Shown: positions 7,431-15,313 of the stretch, piece after piece
Position numbering within the stretch: position 1 is the stretch's first letter
Layout: each line of letters begins with the position of its first letter
From: Myxococcales bacterium
GTDB lineage: Bacteria; Myxococcota_A; Polyangia; Palsa-1104
Reading direction: 5' to 3'
DNA: 26,322 nt
Assembly: GCA_023248835.1 (NCBI GenBank)
Contig: JAHFDU010000004.1
Coordinates: 1-26,322, forward strand
Position numbers and translations under genes: made by a program
Notes under the pieces: model-generated
What the model was told of the DNA's origin: nothing
What the model saw: only the letters and a program-made list of their open reading frames with translations
The model's database searches: none

Positions 7431-7982
7431 TTATCGCGCGGGCCCGGCGCAGGCGTGCGTCACGTCGCCGCGGTAGAGCGCGAGGTAGGGCGGGCGGCGC
7501 GGTGGGATGTGGAACTTCACCATCGCCGCGGGGCGCGTGAGCACCTCGGCGACCGCGCAGCCCTGGCCCGGCGAGTCGAGGCGCGTGGTGACCCTCAGCG
7601 TGAGGCCGCTCGCCATGGGGATGACCGCGGCCACGCTGGCGCGGTACCCGGCGGTGGGCTTGTCGCCCGCGCTGTAGAGGAACACCCACTCGCGCGCGAA
7701 GTTGACGCCGGGAGCGTCGTGGCCGAAAAGCGCGCGGTAGGACGCGGCGGTGGTGAAGAGGCGCCTCGTCTCGCGAGAGCCGACCGGGGACAGATCCTCG
7801 AAGAGGGGCACGAACGGCCAGGCGGCGTGGTCCTTCTTGGCGTCGCTGGCGGGATCGGCCTCGAGCACCTCGCCCCCATTCTCGAGGATCAGGTCGTCGC
7901 CGCCTTCGGATGAGGGAGCGCACCCGACCGGGCCGAGCAGGGAGACCAGGGCAAAGGCTGCGGGGAGGGCGAGTGTTCGCAT
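7431..7982 (-). CDS. PrcB-like (PrcB_C domain) lipoprotein
   Basis: The 183-residue reading starts at MRTLALPAAFALVSLLGPVG, a signal peptide followed by Cys21 (lipobox PVGC, with an unusual Pro at -3), so it is probably lipid-anchored. After an acidic linker the C-terminal half carries GDKPTAGYRASVAAVI, LTLRVTTRLDSPGQGC and LTRPAAMVKFHIP, the pattern of the PrcB C-terminal domain (GY, PG.xC, T.P...v.iP) found in PrcB of the Treponema dentilisin complex. A longer in-frame start at 8273 lacks a signal peptide and is rejected. GC content and third-position bias are visibly higher than in all neighbours, and its 3' end abuts the IS3 remnant, so transfer from a higher-GC relative is likely. Confidence 0.72.
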   Translation of the reverse strand: MRTLALPAAFALVSLLGPVGCAPSSEGGDDLILENGGEVLEADPASDAKKDHAAWPFVPLFEDLSPVGSRETRRLFTTAASYRALFGHDAPGVNFAREWVFLYSAGDKPTAGYRASVAAVIPMASGLTLRVTTRLDSPGQGCAVAEVLTRPAAMVKFHIPPRRPPYLALYRGDVTHACAGPAR

Positions 7983-8625
7983 GGTCGGACCACCCGAGCA
8001 ATCACCCCGCGCGTCCCGGGGAGTTCGGGGCGCAGGGTGGTCTCGTCGCTGGCCACCCTCGCCGCCAGTTGCGCCATAACTGGCACACCTCGCCCCGACC
8101 GCAAGAAGTAAATCGGGCCATCGTGTCGCTGGATCCGCCGGGGCCTCTCTGCCTGGGGGATAGTCCGAACAAGCCGCATTTCGCCGCCGCGTTCGAGTAG
8201 AAGAATGGCTGGGCACATATGCGATCAGGTTCCGATATCGGGCAATTTGTCTCATTTGTCTCGAATTGAACAATGCGCAAGGCTATGCGATCCTGCGAAA
8301 AATTGCAAATTTGAAGGGCTGCTCAATCGGCAGGATCGGGCCTGAGAATTCGTCGCTGTTTATTTTGCGGTGGAGCGCGAGCTGGCACCGCCGCTCGCGC
8401 TGCGTCGGATGCGAACGGAGCGGAACTTCGCGCCGCTGGTCGGCCAGCTGCCCGCCGCGTTCTCAAACCCCGGCGGTCGCGGAGATTCATGGATGCGAGG
8501 CACCGCATGAGATCGAGCGAGAAGCCGTCGAAGGTCGGCGGCAGCCGGAAAGGAGCGATGGGATTATGAAGAGTTTGTCAGCTTCTACAGCGAGATTGCC
8601 ATTGAACAACCGGGTTGGCCTGCTG
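7983..8625. other. Region of about 640 bases without a recognisable gene
   Basis: No frame here carries a recognisable domain or a convincing start. It contains a tandem ATTTGTCTC pair near 8242-8262 and open stretches without starts at about 8345-8510 (…RELAPPLALRRMRTERN…) and 8515-8640 (…WDYEEFVSFYSEIA…) that look like decayed coding sequence but match nothing I know. The part near 7983-8200 shares the high GC of the PrcB-like gene; from about 8200 the composition drops. It may hold the PrcB promoter on the minus strand. Confidence 0.4.
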
Positions 8626-8982
8626 CTACGCCAACATGAAGTGCATGGCGACGTGGTAAGCCACGATGAGCGTGTAGATCGCCAGCGACGTCACAATGCC
8701 GGCGATCGCCAGCCGTTTGGTGCGCAGGTGCCAGAGTAGGAGGATGCCGATCGACACCAAGGCTAGTTTGCCGACCATAAAAAGCAACGGATTGTGCGAC
8801 AACAAGTAGTCCATCAGCGGATTGGCTTCGGTGGCGACGCCCGCCGAGACGAACTGCAGAGTGAAGATTGCGTCGAGTAGATTGAGCACCAGAATTGCCC
8901 CCGCTGCTGCGGTCACCCATTTAGGAACCAGTGCCAAGGCCCGTGTTGTCGTCGATGTGTGAAAGGTCACGGAAGCAGTCAT
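8626..8982 (-). CDS. DUF5658 family small membrane protein
   Basis: A 118-residue protein read from ATG 8982 (MTASVTFHTSTTTRA); the upstream in-frame extension to 9069 has no supporting signal. It has three to four hydrophobic segments. The LLDAIFTLQFV, EANPLMDYLL, LLFMVGKLALV and IVAYHVAMH pieces match the DUF5658 pattern (LDaifT..., EaNP.m, K..., YH). This family consists of small inner-membrane proteins of unknown role. It is divergent from the SrkA-like gene, with 144 bases between the starts. Family assignment is good; function unknown. Confidence 0.78.
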   Translation of the reverse strand: MTASVTFHTSTTTRALALVPKWVTAAAGAILVLNLLDAIFTLQFVSAGVATEANPLMDYLLSHNPLLFMVGKLALVSIGILLLWHLRTKRLAIAGIVTSLAIYTLIVAYHVAMHFMLA

Positions 8983-9001
8983 TGCAGCCGGCAGACCAAG
9001 C

Positions 9002-9028
9002 CGAAGTCCTTGTGCGACGCGGACTTCG
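9002..9028. promoter_or_regulatory. Inverted repeat between the DUF5658 and SrkA-like starts
   Basis: CGAAGTCC and GGACTTCG form an 8-bp perfect inverted repeat with an 11-base loop in the 144-base gap between two divergent genes. No T-run follows, so it is more likely an operator or leader hairpin than a terminator. Confidence 0.3.
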
Positions 9029-9126
9029 AGGCCTGGCTGGGGGTCGCAGTACGGATCGGGTGGGGTCAAATGTCTCCACGACTTCCCAAGTTGTCAGACC
9101 GCTCGCGTTGTGTTCGAGTGGCGCTG

Positions 9127-10089
9127 ATGGTGACCGATTCTTTCTTGTCGCTCGACCCAGTACGGCTGCTCGATGCGGTAGAGGCCGGGCTAGGCAGCGG
9201 CGCGCGCGCGACCGGTCGCTGCCTGGCTCTGAACAGTCTTGAAAATCGCGTCTATGAAATCGAACTTGAAGAACGCGAGTCAGTGGTGGCTAAATTCTAT
9301 CGTCCCGGGCGCTGGAGTCGCGACAGCATTTTGGACGAGCATGCTTTCATTGCCGAGTTGGCAGCGGCGGAGATTCCGGCGGCGGCCCCGCTTCAACTTT
9401 CAAACGGCTCAACACTGGGTGAAGCCAGCGGCTTGTGGTTCGCGCTGTTTCCAAAATTTCGTGGACGGCTCCTGCCCGAGCTTGACGACGGTCAGCTGCA
9501 ACAAATTGGCCGCTGGCTTGCGCGGGTGCACAACGTTGGCGTGCTGCGGCCGGCGCTTCATCGACTGACGCTGACGCCCGAGTGGTGGGGGCTCGAATCG
9601 ATCAAATTTTTGCTCGCAAGCAATTCCATCGACGGTCAGCTTTGCGCGCGCTATGAGCGCGGGGTGCGCACGCTCGTCGACCGTATTACGCCGCTGTTTG
9701 TCGGTACCGAGTCGATCCGCATTCACGGCGACTGCCATCTTGGCAACGTGCTGTGGCATGCGCAAAGCCCGCACCTGATTGACTTTGACGACATGATGAT
9801 GGGGCCGCCCGTGCAAGATGTCTGGCTGGTGGTGCGCGGCCGCGACGTCGAGGCCAACCGTCAACGCGATGTGCTTTGCGACGGCTACGAACAGATGCGC
9901 GATTTTGACCGCACGACGCTGCGTCTGATCGAGCCGCTGCGCGCGCTGCGCATGATCCACTATGCTGCCTGGATCGCGCGTCGCTATCAAGATCCGGCGT
10001 TTCAACGCGCATTTCCTGAATTTGGTAGCTATCGGTATTGGCTTTCGGAGTGCGAAGATCTCGACAATCAGATTGCGCTGCTTACTTAG
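9127..10089 (+). CDS. srkA: SrkA/RdoA-like stress-response serine/threonine kinase
   Basis: A 320-residue protein read from ATG 9127, close to the usual length of SrkA (YihE, about 328). It shows the aminoglycoside-phosphotransferase/HipA-like kinase fold: VVAKFYRPGRWS around the ATP-binding Lys, catalytic loop IHGDCHLGNVLW (Asp202, Asn207), and metal-binding LIDFDDMMMGP (Asp219) followed by VQDVWL. SrkA orthologues share RPGRWS and the long FDDM..GP..QD element. In E. coli SrkA protects against envelope and oxidative stress as a cytoplasmic kinase, which is known of the family and not shown here. An in-frame extension to 8959 is not supported. Its stop overlaps the stop of the convergent LamG gene by 4 bases. 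Confidence 0.9.
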   Translation: MVTDSFLSLDPVRLLDAVEAGLGSGARATGRCLALNSLENRVYEIELEERESVVAKFYRPGRWSRDSILDEHAFIAELAAAEIPAAAPLQLSNGSTLGEASGLWFALFPKFRGRLLPELDDGQLQQIGRWLARVHNVGVLRPALHRLTLTPEWWGLESIKFLLASNSIDGQLCARYERGVRTLVDRITPLFVGTESIRIHGDCHLGNVLWHAQSPHLIDFDDMMMGPPVQDVWLVVRGRDVEANRQRDVLCDGYEQMRDFDRTTLRLIEPLRALRMIHYAAWIARRYQDPAFQRAFPEFGSYRYWLSECEDLDNQIALLT

Positions 10090-12128
10090 GGACTCTGAAA
10101 CAGGCTCTGTATTTCCATCGCGGTCAATGCGCGGCTGTAAAGGCGAAGGCCGTCGAGTGCACCATTGAACCAAAAGTTTCCCGGTGCCCCTGCCAGCGAC
10201 CAGGTGCCGACTCGTTTGCCGCGAGAAAAGTCGACCGTGTCGCTGCGCGCTGCACTTCCGCTGACAGCGCCCCCGATCGGTGCGCCGTCGTAGTAGTTGG
10301 TCAGTGTGTTGCCGCTGCGTACCGTCGCAAAATGATGCCAGCTGCCGACGACCGAACCGACCGTTGACAACAGTTGCGTGTAGGCGGCGCCGCCGGGATA
10401 GCTGACGAAGCTGTTCACTTGAGTCGAGCCGTCGACAAAGAGCGCGACACTGCCGGTTGGGCTGGCCCCGTCGCCACGTAGATCGACAAGATAGGATCGG
10501 CCAGCCCCGTTGGCAGCGACCATAGAGAACCAGATCGCCACGGTGTAGTCGCCGGCGGCCGCGTTGCCGCCCGCTGGTAGGCGCACATATTGCGATGCGC
10601 CGTCGAGAGTGATGGCTTTTCCGGTGACGCCGCTGCCATAGGTTGGACCGGCCACCAGAGTTCCGGTAAAACCGTTGCCGGTTGCATCGAGCGCAGAAGT
10701 TCCGGAGCCCTCGTCGAAGCGATAGATGGCCATCGTCGTCGCGTCGTCGAGAATCTGCGCATTCGAACGGGCGTAGTTGCTGATCCGCACCTCGTCGATG
10801 AGGCCATTTAGAAATTGCGCGTTCATGTTCCAGCGACCGATTTCGAGTTGACTTCCTGAGCTGCCGAGCGGCCCGGTCCGCATCGCGCTACTCGCGGGCT
10901 GGCCGTCGACGAAGAGCCGCACTGCGCCACCGTCGTAGGTCATCGCCAAATGTTGCCAACGCCCGGTTGCAACCGCAATGCTGGAGGCCGAGCTCGGGGA
11001 GGGGTAGTCAGCGGTGAGAAGACCGCCCGAGGAGACCGAAAGATTGAAGCCGCCAACTTTACCGACCAGCATCGGGGCACTGGCATAGTCGGCAAGATTG
11101 ACCCAGGCCTCGATGGTAATCGTTGCGAGCGAGTTTAACGGCGCGACATTGGTGATGTCGACCGCGCCGGCGCCATTCATGCTGAGCGCGTTTAAGGAAA
11201 ACCCCGTCGTGTAACTCGAGCCGGTGCCAGTGAGCGATCCGTTGTTCGAGAAACCGGAGCTGTCGTTGGCGGTGAGTCCTGCACCCTCGTCAAAGCGCCA
11301 CCAACCAATCAATCCGGGGTCGGTACAAAGTCCGCCGACGCAGCTCAGGCTCTGACAATCTGAGTTGCCGCTACACATGTTTTTTTCGCCGCACTTGCTG
11401 CAACCGGCACCGCCGCAGTCGACATCGGTCTCGTTGAAGTCTTTGACGCCGTCGTGGCAGCTGGTGACGCAGAGGTTGCGATAACAAAACGTCGACGCGC
11501 AATCGCTGCCGCTGCTACACGCCTTGTTCAGCAAGCACTTGCTGCAGCTGCCGCCGCAGTCGATATCGCTCTCATCTAGGTTGCGAACAAAATCGGAACA
11601 GGTCGGCGGCGCGCATGCCTTGCCCATGTCTACAGTCGCGCAGATTCCACTCTGGCAGTCGCTGGCGCTCACACAGCTCTTGTTGCTGCCACACTTGCCA
11701 CAGTTGCCACCGCAGTCGATGTCGGTCTCGTTGCCGTTTTTTACGGTGTCGCTACAGGTAGAGGCGAGGCAAACCATTCCCAGATCGCTTGATCCGCAAG
11801 CGCCGCTCTGGCAGTCGTGGCTGCTTTGACATTGCTGGCCAAGGTTGCATTTGGCGCAGCTGCCGCCGCAATCGATATCGGTCTCGCCTCCGTTTCGCAT
11901 GTGGTCGCTGCAGCTCGGCGTCGCGTCGACGGCGGAGTCGAACTGGCTGTCGAGATTGAGATCGGCAGCGAGATCCGCGGCCATATCGCTCGCGCTTGCC
12001 ATCGAAAGATCGTCGCTTGCATCCGCAAATTGGTTGTCGCCAAGGTCGGCCGCCGTGGGTGGTGTAATCCCAGCGCTGCAGCGAGCAGCCAGACACAGCA
12101 AAATCGCGGCGCGCACCCTAATGGGCAA
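10086..12128 (-). CDS. Secreted Cys-rich repeat/LamG-like domain protein (paralogue 2)
   Basis: A 680-residue exported protein. Residues 1-20 are a short signal peptide (MPIRVRAAILLCLAARCSAG); the Cys17 context AARC is a poor lipobox. Residues about 25-68 form an acidic Asp/Ala/Ser linker. Residues about 70-275 hold four Cys-rich units of the form C.D..(K/R)N..E(T/S)D(I/V)DCGG.C.KC...C...DC.S..C. Residues about 280-460 and 465-680 are two LamG-like jelly-roll domains (GLIGWWRFDEGAG...W.HLAMTYDG...LFVDGQ; YRFDEGSG...WHHFATVRSG). It shares its layout and much sequence with the gene upstream, whose stop it overlaps by 11 bases, so the pair is a tandem duplication in one operon. Surface adhesion or glycan binding is the usual guess. 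Confidence 0.85.
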   Translation of the reverse strand: MPIRVRAAILLCLAARCSAGITPPTAADLGDNQFADASDDLSMASASDMAADLAADLNLDSQFDSAVDATPSCSDHMRNGGETDIDCGGSCAKCNLGQQCQSSHDCQSGACGSSDLGMVCLASTCSDTVKNGNETDIDCGGNCGKCGSNKSCVSASDCQSGICATVDMGKACAPPTCSDFVRNLDESDIDCGGSCSKCLLNKACSSGSDCASTFCYRNLCVTSCHDGVKDFNETDVDCGGAGCSKCGEKNMCSGNSDCQSLSCVGGLCTDPGLIGWWRFDEGAGLTANDSSGFSNNGSLTGTGSSYTTGFSLNALSMNGAGAVDITNVAPLNSLATITIEAWVNLADYASAPMLVGKVGGFNLSVSSGGLLTADYPSPSSASSIAVATGRWQHLAMTYDGGAVRLFVDGQPASSAMRTGPLGSSGSQLEIGRWNMNAQFLNGLIDEVRISNYARSNAQILDDATTMAIYRFDEGSGTSALDATGNGFTGTLVAGPTYGSGVTGKAITLDGASQYVRLPAGGNAAAGDYTVAIWFSMVAANGAGRSYLVDLRGDGASPTGSVALFVDGSTQVNSFVSYPGGAAYTQLLSTVGSVVGSWHHFATVRSGNTLTNYYDGAPIGGAVSGSAARSDTVDFSRGKRVGTWSLAGAPGNFWFNGALDGLRLYSRALTAMEIQSLFQSP

Positions 12129-14217
12129 GCGCAGAAACCTCGGCGCCGCTGAGTGCGCGGGTGTAAATGTGCAGGTCGTCGATGAGGCCGTTCCAGTAGT
12201 ACTGCGTCGTGCCTGGCGCGGTCGCTACCGCTGAGTAGGTACCGATCCGTTTGGCACGTGAGAAATTCAAAGCGGGAAAGGGCGTGTTGAGGCTACCGTT
12301 GTAGGTACTGCTGGTGACAACGCCATCGTAGTAGGCGGTAAACACGCTGCTGTTGCGGACAATTGCATAGTGGTGCCAAGTGCCAACGGGATTTGGAATG
12401 ACCGTGTTGTACAGACTGTAGCTAAGCGGCATATGTTGGTAAAAACTCCACAACTGCACGATGTGAGCGGCGCCATTGTTGGTGAGCAACAAAGCCGGTG
12501 TGCTGTCGGCGACCGCGCCGTCGCCCTCGAGATCCAAGAGATATTGGTTGGTGCCAACGCCGACCGGAGCCGCGAGCTTGAACCAGATTGAGATCGTAAA
12601 GTCGGTGACCAAGTCGTTTCCGCCAGCCGGTACAGTCATATATTGCGTGGTACCGCTGAGCGACAGCGCGGTGCCGCCGCCGGTTCTCCCCGCGGCGTAG
12701 GTGGCACTGTGCAGCGTTCCGACAAATCCGTTGCCGGTCGAGTCTGCGGCGGCAGCCCCTGAGCCCTCGTCGAATCGATACCAACTCATAGAGGTGGCGT
12801 CGTCGAGAATGTCGCCGTTGCCGCGGGCGTAGTTGCGAACGCGCACGTCGTCGATGAGGCCGCTTAGAAATTGGCTATTGCCGTTCCAGCGCCCAAGTTC
12901 GAGCGCGCTGACCGAGGTTCCGAGTGGCCCTGCGCGCACCGCCGATCCCGCTGGCTGGCCGTCGACGAAGAGCCGTTCGGCGTTGCCGTCGTAGGTCATC
13001 GCCAGGTGTTGCCAGTGCGCGGTGGTGGCGACGACATTGCTGGCGAGCGACGGAGCAGGATAGGCAGAGGTGAGCGCGCCCGCTGCGGAAACCGACAAAT
13101 TGAAACAGCCGACCTTGCCGGCCAGCATCGGCGCCGCAGCGTAGTCGGCAAGATTAACCCACGTCTCGACGGTGACTGCGGCAAGTGAGTTGAACGGCGC
13201 GGTGTTTGACACCACCACCGCGCCGGCGCCGCTCATGCTGAGCGCGCTGCCGGAAAAACCGCTGCTGAAGCTTGATCCCGATATCGTGCCGCTGCTTCCT
13301 AGCCCCGAACTATCGCTCGCAGTCATGCCGGCGCCTTCGTCGAATCGCCACCAGCCGATGAGCCCAGGATCGGTGCACAAGCCGAGCACGCAATTGCCGC
13401 TTTGGCAGTCGGTCCCTGCAGTGCAGAGTTTGCGTTCGCCGCACTTAACGCAGCTCGCACCGCCGCAATCGATGTCGCTCTCGTTGAAATCCTTCTGCCC
13501 GTCGTGGCAGCTGTCGACGCAAACTTGCTGGTAGCAAAAAGTCGAAGCGCAGTCGGTGCCAGCGCCGCAGCCTTTTCCGAGGACGCATTTGTTGCAGCCG
13601 CCGCCGCAGTCGACGTCGCTCTCGTCGCCATTTTTGACCAAATCGGCGCAGGTTGCTGCGGCGCAAACGCTTCCCATGTCGATCGCCACACACACCGCGC
13701 TTGAGCAGTCGGCTGCCACTAGGCAGTGTTTCGTCGCGGCGCATTTGGCGCAGCTGCCACCGCAGTCGACGTCGGTTTCGTTCAAGTTCTTGGTCAGATC
13801 CATGCAAGTGGCAGCGGCGCAAATCAGGCCCATGTCGGTCGACTGACAGACGGCACTTGAGCAATCGCTTCCGCTTGAGCAGTGCTTGGTGTTGGCGCAG
13901 CGATTCGGGCAGCTGCCGCCACAATCGATATCCGTTTCGCTGCTATTTTTCAGATTATCGCTGCAGGTTGGCGTGGCGTCTGCAGTGAGATCGGGGGGCG
14001 GGGTAAGGTCGATCAGATCAACGACCGAAAGATCGTCCATATCTGCGCCGGGCATATCGGAGACCATGCTCAAGTCGGGTGGCTCGGTCGCCACGTCGTT
14101 GGCTCCATCGTGGATGCCGGCCGCGTCCTCGACGGGAAGCGCCATGTCTTTTGCGACGCGGCTGCTGCTGCAGCCGACCGCAAGCAGGCTTACGAGACCG
14201 AGCGACACAACCCGCAT
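12118..14217 (-). CDS. Cys-rich repeat/LamG-like domain lipoprotein (paralogue 1)
   Basis: A 699-residue lipoprotein: MRVVSLGLVSLLAVGCSSS has a canonical lipobox (AVGC, Cys16). An acidic linker rich in Asp, Met and Pro (about 20-83) precedes four Cys-rich ETDxDCGG units (about 84-290) and two LamG-like domains (about 293-480 and 482-699), the latter with WWRFDEGAGM, HWQHLAMTYDG, RLFVDGQPAG, WYRFDEGSGA and WHHYAIVRNS. It is the first gene of the tandem pair; the second start lies 11 bases inside its 3' end. The lipobox in this copy and its loss in the other suggest that one is anchored and the other released, which is inference. Divergent from the TPR-like gene at 14270 with a 52-base gap. Confidence 0.87.
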   Translation of the reverse strand: MRVVSLGLVSLLAVGCSSSRVAKDMALPVEDAAGIHDGANDVATEPPDLSMVSDMPGADMDDLSVVDLIDLTPPPDLTADATPTCSDNLKNSSETDIDCGGSCPNRCANTKHCSSGSDCSSAVCQSTDMGLICAAATCMDLTKNLNETDVDCGGSCAKCAATKHCLVAADCSSAVCVAIDMGSVCAAATCADLVKNGDESDVDCGGGCNKCVLGKGCGAGTDCASTFCYQQVCVDSCHDGQKDFNESDIDCGGASCVKCGERKLCTAGTDCQSGNCVLGLCTDPGLIGWWRFDEGAGMTASDSSGLGSSGTISGSSFSSGFSGSALSMSGAGAVVVSNTAPFNSLAAVTVETWVNLADYAAAPMLAGKVGCFNLSVSAAGALTSAYPAPSLASNVVATTAHWQHLAMTYDGNAERLFVDGQPAGSAVRAGPLGTSVSALELGRWNGNSQFLSGLIDDVRVRNYARGNGDILDDATSMSWYRFDEGSGAAAADSTGNGFVGTLHSATYAAGRTGGGTALSLSGTTQYMTVPAGGNDLVTDFTISIWFKLAAPVGVGTNQYLLDLEGDGAVADSTPALLLTNNGAAHIVQLWSFYQHMPLSYSLYNTVIPNPVGTWHHYAIVRNSSVFTAYYDGVVTSSTYNGSLNTPFPALNFSRAKRIGTYSAVATAPGTTQYYWNGLIDDLHIYTRALSGAEVSALAH

Positions 14218-14269
14218 AGCACCATTTTACGCTCGCGCTCGGCGGCTGTCGAGCTATACTCCAGTCGCG

Positions 14270-14815
14270 ATGGCGTGGGTTTTCGACATTCTGGCGATTG
14301 GAATTTTGGCGCTGGCACTGCTGGTGCCGAAGACCAGCGTGGTGGTCAAGCCGGCGATCGCCTCGATGGGCGAGACTGCGACCGATCTTGAGCGCTTTGC
14401 CGAAGCGCAGGATCGTCTGACCAAAGATCCGGAGTCAATCGATGCCGCGCTCGGGCTGGCCGCGATAGAGCTCGAATTGTCGCATCCCACCTGGGCGCTG
14501 CGCACGCTTGATAAGTTTTCCGCGCGCGGCGATTTTCGCGTCGAGATGTCACGCGCCACCGCGTACGCGGATTTGTACAATCTCGATCGGGGCGTGGCGA
14601 TGACTGGCTTGGCGCGCGGCGAGTGCGATCATCAGCCGATGCTGTGTGGCGAGCCCGACCGAGTGAAGCTTGGACTACTCGAGCAGGCGATGCAGACGTT
14701 GCGCGATCAAAAGATCGATCCGATTCGGAATCCGACTGAGGCGCGCGAGGCGGTGCAACACGTGCTGCACGGCGCGTTCGTGCCCAACATTTTTCCCAAA
14801 GGGCTCCAAAAATGA
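14270..14815 (+). CDS. Membrane-anchored TPR-like protein
   Basis: A 181-residue protein read from ATG 14270. The N-terminus MAWVFDILAIGILALALLVP is one transmembrane segment or uncleaved signal anchor. The rest is helical with TPR-like spacing (ERFAEAQDRLTKDPESIDAALG, then AAIELELSHPTWALRTLDKF), so a periplasmic scaffold is likely. Two cysteines occur in GECDHQPMLCGEP. An in-frame extension to 13886 lies antisense in the LamG gene and is rejected. Its stop overlaps the next start as ATGA, so the two are translationally coupled. No specific family recognised. Confidence 0.75.
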   Translation: MAWVFDILAIGILALALLVPKTSVVVKPAIASMGETATDLERFAEAQDRLTKDPESIDAALGLAAIELELSHPTWALRTLDKFSARGDFRVEMSRATAYADLYNLDRGVAMTGLARGECDHQPMLCGEPDRVKLGLLEQAMQTLRDQKIDPIRNPTEAREAVQHVLHGAFVPNIFPKGLQK

Positions 14816-15048
14816 GCCGAAAAAATCGCAGCCGCGGGAAAAAAGGCGGAGGGCGATCGGGCCTTCTCACCGGGATGCGCTCCGGTTTTCGCAACGTTGG
14901 TATGGCCGCGATCGGGGCCAAGCGTGGCAACAGCAGCGATAACAAAAACACGCGCAGCAAGAAGATCTGGAACTATGTCCAGTGGGCGGTGGTGCTGGCG
15001 CTGGCAGCGCTGGTGCTCAAGCGAATGGGAATCTTGACGCCCCCCTAG
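14812..15048 (+). CDS. Small basic single-span membrane protein
   Basis: A 78-residue protein that starts in the ATGA overlap with the upstream gene. Residues 1-50 are strongly basic and Gly/Ser-rich (MSRKNRSRGKKGGGRSG), followed by one C-terminal membrane segment (WAVVLALAALVLKRMGIL). The positive N-terminal side should remain cytoplasmic. No family recognised; the coupling suggests that it works with the TPR-like protein. Confidence 0.65.
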   Translation: MSRKNRSRGKKGGGRSGLLTGMRSGFRNVGMAAIGAKRGNSSDNKNTRSKKIWNYVQWAVVLALAALVLKRMGILTPP

Positions 15049-15064
15049 TTGCAATGCTGTTCGC

Positions 15065-15114
15065 TTAAGACGTGCATGCTGAGCGGAGCGTAGCCGCATC
15101 TTAAATTTTTATTT
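15065..15114 (+). terminator. Probable intrinsic terminator
   Basis: TTAAGA...TGC pairs with GCATCTTAA (15096-15104, with a two-base bulge) and is followed directly by ATTTTTATTT. It sits 16 bases after the stop of the small membrane protein. The loop carries CTGAGCGGAGCGTAGC, which is related to the dispersed repeat found at 20887-21011. Confidence 0.45.
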
Positions 15115-15140
15115 CTGCGAACCGCCAGCGCTCGAATCCA

Positions 15141-15248
15141 GATCTCCGTCGAGCCCGAGTCCGAGCCCAGGGCCGCAGGCCCGGAGTCCGAGCCCGGCTT
15201 TCAGATCGGGCTCGGGCTCGCACGCGGGCTCGGGCTCGAGGGGAGATC
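15141..15248. repeat. GC-rich inverted repeat built from GAGCCCGAG units
   Basis: The left half contains GAGCCCGAGTCCGAGCCC and the right half two GGGCTCGGGCTCG copies; the ends GATCTCC and GGAGATC are also complementary. The 108-base stretch can fold into a long imperfect hairpin. The centre has smaller palindromic parts (GGGCCGCAGGCCC-like). It separates the 14270 operon from vapBC and has no coding signature. Confidence 0.6.
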
Positions 15249-15278
15249 GGATTTTGATGCGTACGCCCGTGCCGCATC

Positions 15279-15307
15279 TTGACTTTGTATATACTAACGT
15301 ATATATT
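15279..15307 (+). promoter_or_regulatory. vapBC promoter with embedded palindromic operator
   Basis: A -35 TTGACT (15279-15284), 17-base spacer and -10 TATATT (15302-15307) lie just before the vapB ATG at 15314. The spacer and -10 hold the palindrome TATATAC-TAAC-GTATATA (15288-15305), the expected operator for VapB/VapBC autoregulation. A TATACT at 15290 is an alternative -10. Either way the leader would be 0-12 bases and no Shine-Dalgarno is visible, so vapB may be leaderless. The A/T-rich patch stands out from the surrounding GC. Confidence 0.6.
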
Positions 15308-15313
15308 TATAGT

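Noticed and set aside
7455..7913. Plus-strand open frame of 152 codons over the PrcB-like gene
   Set aside because: Antisense shadow: the minus strand has the signal peptide and PrcB_C motifs; the plus reading is Arg/Gly-rich without a family match.
10950..14000. Repeated short motifs in the LamG genes considered as a CRISPR or tandem DNA repeat
   Set aside because: The periodicity comes from the Cys-rich protein units, which vary at the DNA level and have no constant repeat-spacer layout.
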